This document shows, piece by piece, positions 1 through 9,400 of a DNA stretch of 64,000 nt (the stretch's first letter is position 1; every line of letters begins with the position of its first letter). The stretch comes from Chelydra serpentina (lineage: Eukaryota; Chordata; Testudines; Chelydridae): contig JBAIAC010000010.1 in NCBI GenBank assembly GCA_037349315.1, positions 29,738,001-29,802,000 on the forward strand, given 5' to 3'. Made by a program: the position numbers and the translations under genes. A model generated the notes under the pieces. It was not told the DNA's origin and did not search any database. It saw only the letters and a program-made list of their open reading frames with translations.

Positions 1-806
1 GTACATTAGTCACAAATATATTTAAAAGCTATGATTCTCCACCAAGGATGGGAAAAAGAAAGTGCACGTGTCTTTACAAGTGGTATGGTACATTGGTTCA
101 ATATACTCTTTTAGGGCTCATCGTGTGAAGTGCTGAGCATCCTCATCCTTTTGACCAGGCATTCAGCACCTTGGAGGATCAGGGCTTCAGTGATTAACAC
201 AAAAAAGAAAATGGCTTTAATGATATTTTCACTAGACAAGTAAACTGATTTAGCTAGAGCTGGTTGGAAAATGGCATTTCCATCCCATGAAAAAATCTGA
301 TATTTTTATTTTTTTTTGGTCCAGAATCGGGGTGGGGTGGGGGTTCTAATTACAAAATTTTGCATGTAATTAAAAGTTCACACAAACTTGGATCTGAAAC
401 AATTCAAAATGTCGATTTAAAAATAAACATTTTGTTTGAGTTCGTCCCATTGAATTTTGGAAAATGTATTTGAAATCAAGATTTTCCCATGAAAAACCCA
501 TATTTCATCAGGAAATGTTTTTGGTTTAAAAAACTTCAACCAATTCTAGATTTAGAAAAACTAAGAATCATGCCAAAGCTCAGCTTTTTTCCTGAGCTTC
601 GCCATCACTCTTCTTATGGTTCTGAAAGATCACTCCTGTATTCCCACTATTGAGTCTTCTCTTTTCATGACTCCTAACAGGCCTTTTGTTTCTTCCCCAT
701 GATCTCTGAAAGACCTCTCCTTTTCTTGTGCAACTTCCAACTACCCCTGTTTGTCCACAACCTTAGCCAAAAGCTATCTTTAGCTTTAATGGACCTTTTG
801 TGGAAT
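1..806. other. Left-flank non-coding DNA
   Basis: AT-rich sequence with stops in all frames. I see no gene, exon with splice sites, or recognisable repeat before the retroposon at 820. It is taken as host DNA flanking the Polinton relic. Confidence 0.5.
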
Positions 807-819
807 CTAATAAATCTAG

Positions 820-1029
820 AAGCGACAAAGAGTTCTGTGGCACCTTATAGACTAACAGACGTATTGGAGCATAGGCTTTCGTGGGTGAATCCCCACTCAT
901 GGGTGCATCCGAAGAAGTGGGGATTCACCCACGAAAGCTTATGCTCCAATACGTCTGTTAGTCTATAAGGTGCCACAGAACTCTTTGTCGCTTCTACAGA
1001 TCCAGACTAACACGGCTACCCCTCTGATA
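820..1029 (+). mobile_element. Fold-back retroposon copy with 13-bp target duplication
   Basis: The insert is flanked by perfect 13-bp direct repeats CTAATAAATCTAG (807-819 and 1030-1042), as expected for LINE-driven retroposition. Its 3' part (993-1029) is single copy and ends near CCCCTCTGATA. Its 5' part is a near-perfect inverted duplication of the body. I recognise the body as a dispersed repeat seen in turtle DNA (it contains GGTGCCACAG and GTTAGTCT) but cannot name the family. A related remnant, with the similar string GTAGCCATGTCGGTC, occurs near 46,135. Confidence 0.7.
821..992. repeat. 77-bp inverted repeat with 18-bp loop
   Basis: Arms 821-897 and 916-992 are reverse complements with one visible mismatch (AGG versus AAG in the GCATAAGCTTTCG region). 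The loop is 898-915. The structure lies wholly inside the retroposon and would form a strong cruciform or RNA hairpin. Confidence 0.85.
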
Positions 1030-1250
1030 CTAATAAATCTAGTTCATGTTTTCTGGGTCCCAGCTTCATTCAAATCTCATTCACTGAAGCTTCCTAGTCA
1101 AAGGGTCTCTAGAATGTAAGTAGTATAAGGGGCCTACCATCAATCAAACGTGGGCCCCTTGACCCCAAGACCCCGCCCACCTGTCACTCTAAGACCCACT
1201 CCCTAGGGTACTACTTCTGGGGTCAAGACAGACACATGACCAGAAGCAAA

Positions 1251-1563
1251 GGGTCTCATGTGACCCCCCCATAAGCACTCCTCCCACCACCCTCTACCAA
1301 TCAGAATGAGTTTCACCCTCCCGTAGGGCTGCCCTGAGAGGAGATTTGATCAATCAGGGGGTGTTCTGGGGCAGGGTGATCCATCTGGAAGTGGGTCATG
1401 TGACCCCTCTAAGAACTCCTCCCACCGCCCTCTACCAATCAGGATGGGCTTCAGCCACAGAGGACCTCCCTGAGAGCAGATTTGACCATTGGGGGGGGGG
1501 GGGGAAGTTCTGGGGCAGGGTGACCCACCCAGAAGAGGGTCGTGTGACCCTTCTACCAATCAG
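1251..1563 (+). promoter_or_regulatory. CCAAT-box tandem array upstream of Polinton early gene
   Basis: About 143-bp direct repeats start at 1251 and 1393, with a shortened copy at 1537. Each begins GGGTC(T/A/G)(C/-)TGTGACC-like and carries CTACCAATCAG, so CCAAT boxes fall at 1297, 1435 and 1556. The third copy ends about 100 bp before the first ATG of the early gene. This arrangement suggests an enhancer/promoter inside the terminal region. NF-Y binding is the usual reading of CCAATCAG, but function here is inferred. Confidence 0.55.
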
Positions 1564-1662
1564 AGCACAGCACCACCCCCGGAAGTTCCAGAGCCATGCA
1601 GAAGAGGCCCTTTTGTTCCAAGAACATGTGTTTTAGAAATCGTGGAAACACTGAGAGGAAAC

Positions 1663-2499
1663 ATGGACTCCTTCACCACCCTGGTGAGAACTTCAGACTT
1701 TGTTTTAGCTCTGAGGGCCTTCGACCACCCGCGGAGGAAGCGCTATATCAGCGACAGTTCCGAGGAGGAGAAGGGAGCGGCTGAGGGGAGCCCTTTGGCC
1801 CAGCCGTTGATGATACTACAGGAAAATCCAACCCCAAAACCAACCGCTCGTGAGGAAGACCGACGAGTGTGATGGCCTCTCATTGTCCACCCCTATGGAG
1901 GAAGGCGATCATGGTTCATAGGAGTCACCAGTGGACAAGGTGAACGGAAAAGACATCACTCAGGTAAATGAACAATTAAGAACAAGCAATGGGGGCTTAC
2001 AGTTGTTTCTTTTCTGAAAATCTCTCGACTGCTCAACGATGCCTTTCTAGATGATCCAGAGGCCCTGGACAGCATTGCATCAGACAACGAAGACGAACTG
2101 GGCCCATCTTGTTTTTGCTCAATGCCAGTACAAATCGTTGACAAGGATGCCGAGGATGATGGCTATATAGATTTAACGAGGAGGCTTGTCAGGGAACTAA
2201 CTGAGCCAGTGCCGCGTTGTGAGCGTAAAAAAGTCATGCGTTCTATTGTATGTGTTGCTTTTTATGCTGTCCTTAATCACTGCCTTAGGGAAATGCTTTT
2301 CGAAGATTGTGAGGGCTGTGTCATAGATGCGCCAGCCCAATGGCACCATGACTGTGTGAGTTGGACTTTGGAGGATATAAACTGCAAGCTCCAGGACCTG
2401 TGCGCTGACTTGTGTTTAGAAAGCTTATTAAACACTGTTATTGCCATAGACAATGTCTGTGCCGAACCCAAGGCAAGGGTGACTCTATTGAGTCTGTAG
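1663..2499 (+). pseudogene. Polinton early-type gene relic (acidic, Cys/His-rich protein)
   Basis: Two open segments in different frames. The first starts at ATG 1663 (MDSFTTL...) and has a basic RRKR patch followed by an acidic serine stretch (SDSSEEE), ending at 1872. The second is open from about 2014 to 2499. It has an acidic segment (SDNEDE), then a helical part with a Cys/His cluster CEGCVIDAPAQWHHDC and later CKLQDLCADLC, which may bind metal. A plausible donor (CAG|GTAAATG, about 1961) and a downstream pyrimidine tract could mean a short intron, or the frames may be separated by a mutation. No named family is assigned. Position beside the CCAAT array and before the polymerase suggests an early or regulatory role, comparable to small accessory 'oncoid' genes reported in adintoviruses. 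Confidence 0.5.
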
Positions 2500-2633
2500 G
2501 TCTAGATGTGATTACCCACCCTTGTTACCAGAGTTAAATGTATTAGTGATCAGTAATTAAGTTTGATGGGTGTACACCCACAGTAAGGGCAGCAGGTGGG
2601 TGAGGGTTGTGAGCTCTGATTAATATTCAATTA

Positions 2634-2639
2634 AATAAA
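2634..2639 (+). promoter_or_regulatory. Candidate poly(A) signal of early gene
   Basis: AATAAA lies 135 bp after the stop of the early-type frame and is the first one after it on this strand. Confidence 0.4.
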
Positions 2640-2643
2640 ACTT

Positions 2644-2755
2644 CAGGCGTTTGTAGATGCTATTGGACAATTTAAATATAACGCAGGAGTTGGTAGAATT
2701 CTATTGGACAGTTTAAATAAAACCTCAGGAGGTGGTTGAACACTATGGGTCATTC
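2644..2755. repeat. 41-bp direct repeats with ATTGG and TTTAAATA modules
   Basis: Copies begin at CAGG 2644, 2684 and 2726 (period 40-42). The first two carry CTATTGGACA(A/G)TTTAAATA, an inverted CCAAT box beside a TATA-like string. The third is degenerate. It may be a second, possibly bidirectional promoter of the Polinton. Confidence 0.5.
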
Positions 2756-3321
2756 TTTCTGGCAACTCAAAGACATTAAAATAATATATTTACAAAACCA
2801 AACAAGGGTCTAACCCAAAACTGAAATGCTTCAAGGGTTCACAAACCTCCACCATACTTTTATAGAACAAGCATTTGCTGTAAAAACAGTTAAAAGCTAT
2901 GGGTATTTGTAGGGTGTTTACTATGCTTGTGGTACATCCATTTTATTTCAAAACAACCCAAAACTTTAATCATGAAAGAAACATGTTTAAAAAAACCCAC
3001 AAGACATTAATTGATATCAGTAACATTAAGGATTGTTGTGTACGGTGATTTAATATTGTAAGAAGGCCCTACAGTGCTCTGTTTTTTCACTGAAACAGAA
3101 AAAATTATTTTAACAAAAAAACAAAAAAAAACCAGCCCAGTTGTGCAGACAACTTAATTCCTCCACCCTTCAGATCACAAAAGGGAACTTCCGGGAGGGG
3201 TGCCTAATTTCCTTAAGTATCTATTCATTCAGAGTTGTAAGTGATGGAATCAACCTGCTAACTACGAACTCTGAAACAAAGAGTTAGCATGGTATAAAAA
3301 CCTCAGTTTTTTAAAGACTGT
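2756..3321. other. Non-coding Polinton-derived sequence
   Basis: Low-complexity A-rich stretches and no open frame worth calling. Assigned to the Polinton only by position. Confidence 0.35.
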
Positions 3322-3967
3322 TGTGGCAAATTGCTGGCACTACTATGATGGGTCCTGCGCTTTCTCTTCTTGTGGGGGGGTTTCAGGGCACCATTTCTTG
3401 ACCCTGAACTGGGGTATCAGCTGTCCCACTAGTATCCCAGAGAAGGGGAATGGAGAGGGAGGGACCCGGGCCCGCCCTCTACTCCGGGTCCCAGCCCAGG
3501 GGCCCTAGGTTAGCAGGTAAACCACTTGTATTAGTGGTGCTTTCCCCTGGGCTCCTTCCCTCTCCTGCTTGTGGGGCTTCCGGCCTTCCCTCTGCACAAG
3601 CCAGGTGTCCATTTACCTAAGGTCTTGGTCTTCTTAGCCTGCCACAGCACTTCTCCAAACTCTCCTTTGCTTTCCTCCAAACTGCTCTCTGCTCCACCAC
3701 CAATCCACTCTGCTTCAACTCCTCCAAACTGCTCTCTGCTCCACTGCCAATCCACACTGCTTCAACTCCTTCCTTCTCCTCCTCTGTCTGCCTGAAGCAG
3801 GGGGTTTTATTAGGTTCCTGAGAGGGCCTTAATTGACTGCAGGTGCTCCAATTAACCTGTAGCCACCCTCCCTAGTCTCCAGGGAACCATGCCTTAATTA
3901 GCCTAGGGCTTATATATTTCCCCTCTCACACTCTACTACTGCTGCTCCCTGGCCCTCCTGTATCACA
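3322..3967 (-). mobile_element. Solo LTR, 646 bp, CTGT target duplication
   Basis: The + strand unit begins TGTGGCAAATTGC and ends CTGTATCACA, so both ends are TG...CA. It is flanked by CTGT at 3318-3321 and 3968-3971. On the - strand a TATATAAG box (about 3910) precedes an AATAAA (about 3810), which sets the orientation. No internal region or second LTR adjoins it, so it is a solo LTR from LTR-LTR recombination. A 4-bp duplication fits Gypsy or class I ERV. Confidence 0.75.
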
Positions 3968-4457
3968 CTGTCCTCTTTCAACAGAAACTATCTTGAACAG
4001 AATAGCTCCTGGACTGCAAGACTAGGTATGTTGCTTGTTTTAACTCTGAAAATATATATTATATATTGTCACTCTTTGTCCATGCTATCCTTACTAAATA
4101 ATGGTACCTATCTTTATTACAGTGTAATCTGTTTAGCATGGAAATAGAAACTTCAAACTTCTTTTCACCAGGGCCAATTAAAACCCCATTTTTAACTATA
4201 GTTGTGCTTACTACTGTTAAATTAAAAAACACCAGGTATAACGCAGATTGCATAGGGATTTGATGCAATTGGGGAATAATACTAACTACAAACTTTGCTT
4301 GTTCTTTAATCCAAAGGCTCAAATACACATGGGGGAAAACAGAATAACCATGTGCCAGCATCCCTTTACCCTGTTGTGGAAGGTAACTTTCTACAATTGG
4401 CTTTTAAAAGCATATCTGTGTTTTAAAATAATTATTTTTAATGTTTATATTGTAAGT
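3968..4457. other. Non-coding Polinton-derived sequence
   Basis: No open frame with recognisable content is seen between the solo LTR and the T-rich tandem repeats. Confidence 0.35.
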
Positions 4458-4951
4458 TAGGGGTCTGCAAGACATAGGTGTGGGTTTTTTTAAAGTATAT
4501 GGTTGCAAACAGTTGGTTTGGTGTGTTTCAAACTAATGGGTTTTTTTACGCTGCAAAATGTGATGTGTGTTTTTAAAATGGGTTGTTTTAAAATTAGTGT
4601 TTAAATTATTGTTGGTGATTCAGGGGGCCTATGCTAGAGATAAGTGTGGGTTTTTTAAAGTATTTGGTTGCAAACTGTTGGTTTGGTGTGTTTAAAACTG
4701 CTAGGATTTTTGTGAGTTAGGGGACTGTGAAAGACATAGCTGTGGTTGTTTGTTTGTTTTGAAGTATTTGGTTGCAAACTGTTGGTTTGTTTTGTTTCAA
4801 AGTAACAGGGTTTTTTACTCTGAAAAAAGTGATTTGTTTTTTAAATGGGTTGCTTTTAAAATTAGTTAGTGTTTAAATTGTTGTTGGTGACTTAGGGGAC
4901 CTATGCAAGACATAGTTATGGTGTGGGATTTAAAAAGTATTTTATTGCATG
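4458..4951 (+). repeat. Degenerate ~170-bp T-rich tandem repeats
   Basis: Copies start near 4458, 4623, 4721 and 4895. Each carries AAGACATAG-like, GTATTTGGTTGCAAAC and GGTTTGGTGTGTTT strings. The second copy is shortened and the fourth is cut by the Gypsy insertion. No coding potential is seen. Confidence 0.6.
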
Positions 4952-6348
4952 TGTAACCCTTCTGCCAGTCAGAGTCGGCAGCAACAAGGGCCGGGTTCCG
5001 TATCTAGGGGTTCCATTCCAATAACACAATGCAAAAACCGGCTCGAGCCCCCACCCAGTGACCTGGGACAAATATATATCACCCCCCCTGGGCGCCTCTA
5101 AGAGGCAGTACTTCCCCTCTCGCAAGCACAGGGTCTGAGTGTAGAAAAACCTTTTAATGACAGAGAGAAACAATGCGGCCTTTTGCTGGGGAAACACCAC
5201 ATCTAGGATTTGTAAACCAAACTGTGAGCAATGACCCACCCCAGCAAATTGGCCATGTCCTTTCCCTTTGGTTCTTGAGTCCATCAACCCCAAAAATCAC
5301 CCAAAGTCCCAAAAGTCCAACAACCCGAAAGTCCAGACCCAGAGTTCAAAAGTTCATCTGCAGAGTGTTACACCCCCTCCAGTCTGGGTAGAAATGGGGA
5401 GGGGAGAGGTAAGGGGCACCTTACGTGGCTCGAAGCTGACTGCCCCATCCCTTCATGGTGCTTCGCTCGGCTCTGCTCTGCTCCGCCAGCCATCCCACGA
5501 GTCACTCCGTTCAGCCGTCCCGCAAGCCGCTCCGCCAGCAGCTCCGCTCCGTCAGCCGGCCTGCAAGCCGCTCCGGCTGTCCCGCCAACTGCTCCGCTCC
5601 GCCAGCAGCTCCGCTCCGTCAGCCGGCCTGCAAGCCGCTCCGGCTGTCCCGCCAACTGCTCCGCTCCGCCAGCAGCTCCGCTCCGTCTGCTGGCCTGCAA
5701 GCTGCTCCGGCTGGCCCGCCAACTGTCCCGCTCCGCCAGCAGCTCCGCTCCACCAGTCGCTCAGCAATAGATCTTCTGGCTCCCCCACTACTTAACACAG
5801 TGCTCAGTGATTTCAGCTCATAACAATTTCAGCTTGTAGTTAGGGGAGCCTTCATGCTCATTTGCACACTTAGTCCAGAGTAATTCCAACTCAGCAGCCT
5901 GTGAATAGACTCCTAAGGAACTCAAAATTAGCTCTGATATTCCACAGTGGGGAGAGAGAGAGAAGGAGGTGCAATTGACATTTAGGACCCTCAGAAGAGG
6001 CCCATGCCACCAGATACAAATACCTGTCCCCAACCTCTCTCAATTCACTGGGTTTTGGAATCCATGTCCCTCGCCTAGCAAGTGCTGCTTAGCTAAGGGC
6101 GAGTCCCTTCCTCATAACAAAAGCCCACTGTCCTTGATTCACATCATCAGGGTAACAACACTTTAGTCTTCCTGCCCCAATAACAGAGAAACTGGGGCTC
6201 CCACAGCAGTCAAGGTGACCATTTGGGCAAGCGGTCCATCATGCTTTGCAGGGTGGGTGTGTCCATGCAAACAAGATTAGCCCCTGACATCCCTTTCCAC
6301 AACTCACCACCAGATGTCAGGGTAGAGCTCATCCTGACTCTGCTTACA
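4952..6348 (-). repeat. 3' LTR of Gypsy element (1,397 bp)
   Basis: On the + strand it begins TGTAACCC and ends TGCTTACA. The - strand TATA-like string is near 5070 (GATATATATTTG). GC-rich 67-bp tandem units lie at 5536-5736. Apart from the shorter GA tract near 5950 it matches the other LTR in every block I compared. Confidence 0.93.
5536..5736. repeat. Three 67-bp GC-rich tandem units in 3' LTR
   Basis: Units begin CAGCAGCTCCGCTCCG at 5536, 5603 and 5670, with a partial fourth after 5737. The first two are identical and the third has several changes. They create long overlapping Ser/Pro/Ala-rich frames on both strands, which I do not regard as genes. Confidence 0.85.
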
Positions 6349-6358
6349 TCCTCCCCCC
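6349..6358 (-). promoter_or_regulatory. Polypurine tract of Gypsy element
   Basis: On the - strand GGGGGGAGGA abuts the start of the 3' LTR, the expected plus-strand primer site for reverse transcription. Confidence 0.85.
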
Positions 6359-6405
6359 AGCCGAGAATTTGTCGTCCCGACAAATTGCACTCCCTTTATA
6401 CCAAC

Positions 6406-9400
6406 TCATTGGTTTCCTCCAAAGGGCCTCAGAAAACCCACTTCAGCTGTCACAAATCTGTGCGCTAAATGTATTGGCTCCTCGCTAATCACCCCAGGTG
6501 CATCATAGGTTAACCGTTTTACTGGTCTTATTACCCTGTCCCTTCTATTGAGAGTCTCTGTTGCAGGGGTAGGAGGGACATCTTCTTGAGTGACGGATGG
6601 AGAGGTTTCCTTTGAGGATCCCTCGGCTACTGGCATAGGCCCCTGCATCTCTGGTTCCGACAGCGGAAGGTCCAACGGGTCTAGGGCCCCCTCCACCTGG
6701 ATGTCCTCACTGTCCAATAACCTGTGTGCATCATCAAAGGGGGGTCCCATCGGCGGCACAGGGGCGCCAGTAACGGGCCTAAATACCTCCGCCATGGGGC
6801 TTAGGGCTGAAGAGGGGGAGCTCTCTATTGGCTCAGCTGATCGAGACTGAAATCTTGTCTTCATTCCAGGATACACCAGGGTTGTGTCTTCCTCCTCGGC
6901 CTCACTCTCTGACATGCTGAATAGGGGTAGGTTAGCTTCAGAGGGCCCGTTGTCCGTGTTGGATGGCGGCTGTGGCCTGGCACTTCTGTTCTGCCCGGCT
7001 GCCCTGTCATGGCCCATCTCATAAGGGGTGCCAACCAACTCCCCCACAGGGAGCAAGAGATTTCTGTGCACCGTCTTTATTTGCCCTGGACCCTCTTCAG
7101 GTTTGATCTTGTAGACCGGCAGGTCTCCCAGCTTCTCCATCACCAGGTAAGGTATTGCTTTCCATCTGTCAGCTATCTTGTGTTTGCCAGCAATACCCAA
7201 ATTTCGCAGCAGGACTCTGTCCCCTGGCTGGAGCTCCTGCAAACGTACCCTAGCATCATATCGATGTTTGTTGCGATCTGCGTTCTTCCGAGCCGCAGAT
7301 GTAGCCAAGTGATAAGCATCCCGCAGCTTTTCTCGTAGCCGGGCTACATATTGCTGATGAGTTTCGTAGCTATCTCCATCCTCTGATACACCAAAGCACA
7401 AGTCTATGGGTAATCTTGGTTCTCTCCCAAACATCAAGAGATATGGGGTGACTCCCGTAGCATCGTTCTTTGTGGCGTTGTAGGCATGCACCAGAAATGC
7501 GACATGCTGGCTCCAGGTTGCCTTCTGCTCTGGTCGCAAAGTCCCCAACATATCTAATAGTGTTCGGTTGAACCTCTCTGGCTGAGGATCACCTTGCGGG
7601 TGATAAGGCGTTGTCCTAGACTTTTTAATTCCCGCTATCCTCAGCACCTCCTTCAGAAGGTGACTCTCAAAGTCCCGCCCCTGATCCGAGTGTATCCGGG
7701 CTGGGAATCCATAAACTGAGAAATATTTCTCCCACAGTACTCGAGCGACAGTGATAGCCCTCTGATCACGTGTGGGATATGCCTGCGCATACCGCGTAAA
7801 ATGGTCAGTCACTACTAGAATGTTTCCGACATTCCTCTTGTCTACTTCTAGAGACAAGAAATCAATGCATACTAGCTCCAAAGGTTTGGTGCTGGTGATA
7901 TTCTTGAGATATGCAGCCCTTGTGGGCAGAGTTTTCCTTTGGACACATCGAGCGCATGTCTCACATTTCCTGCGAACATCTTCAGCCATCCGGGGCCAAT
8001 AGAACCTACTACGAATAAGTTCCAGGGTTCTCTCCATCCCTAGATGTCCGAAATCATCATGCAGGGCCCTCATGGCCAGGGCTCTGTACTCTTTTGGCAG
8101 CACTAGCTGTGTTCGCTGCTTTTGTAAAGGGTCCATGGTCACTCGGTGTAGCACTCCCTGAATCAGTTTTAGTTTGGTCCATTCTCTCAATAGTAGTTTA
8201 CCCTCTGGGCTAGGTGGAACAACCGCAGCTGGGCCTCGCCCCTCCCTTTTGGCAAGTAGTGTATCACGAATGTCAACATCTTGCAGCTGGGCTTCTTGCC
8301 AGTCAGCCTCACTGAGCATGGGCAATGGAGATTGGTCCAATGCTATGTAGTTCACCGAAGCAGAAGGCACACTTTCAGGGGGCAGGCCCAGAGCTTCTGC
8401 AACACCTCCCTGAAGGCTCCAATGGGCCTCTGGCTCTCGACGACTCACACTGCAAATAGCTCTCACTCCATCCATGGGTATCATAGAGACTTCTGGTGCC
8501 TTTGGACGTCTGGACAATGCATCTGCATCCACGTTGCTTCTCCCTGATCGGTATTGAATGCTGAAGTCATAGCTAGCCAAAGCGGCCACCCATCTCTGTC
8601 CGGTAGCATCCAGCTTGGCACTTGTTAACACGTAAGTCAGTGGGTTGTTGTCTGTCCACACCTGGAACTGAGCACCATACAAGTAGTCTAGGAATTTCTC
8701 AGTGATGGCCCATTTCAAGGCCAAGAACTCCAGCTTGTGAATGGGATAGCGAGTTTCACTGTCCGACAGTCCTCGGCTGGCAAAGGCTACAGGTTTACAT
8801 TTGCCTTCCACTTCCTGGTACAGTACTGCTCCCAGACCCTCCAAACTGGCATCAGTATGCAGGATAAACGGTTTGCTGGGGTCAGCAAAGACTAGGACCG
8901 GAGCATGAGTTAGGCAAGCAATGATTTCTTGAAATGCCCTCTCACACCTCTCATCCCACCGCGGCCCAAACGGTTCGAAGGGGCCATAGTGTCTCTGCAC
9001 AGGAGGCTTTCGGGATCCTCCCTTGTTCTTGGTCTTAGATTTGGGTTTTCCAGACTGGTATCCCCTGGTAAGATCATTCAGAGGCTTTACAATCGTAGCA
9101 TAGTTCTTCACAAATCTGCGGTAATAGCCACTAAATCCAAGAAAGGTCTTGAGTTCTCTGTAGTTACTGGGACGTGGCCAGGTAGTGAGTGCTTCTATTT
9201 TGCTGGGATCGGTACTCACACCCTCTTGGGACACGATGTGACCTACATACTTCACTGAGGTTTGGCAGAACTGGCATTTATCTATTGAGAGCTTCAAACC
9301 ATAGTCCTCCAACCTATTGAGCACTTTAAGTAGTCTTTCTTCATGCTCCTCCAAGGTTCTTCCAAACACAATCAGGTCATCCAAATAAACTAACACTTGC

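Noticed and set aside
5268..5823. Long Ser/Pro/Ala-rich frames on both strands in each LTR (also 10953-11508)
   Set aside because: They are produced by the 67-bp GC-rich tandem units, overlap on several frames and strands, and have no domain.
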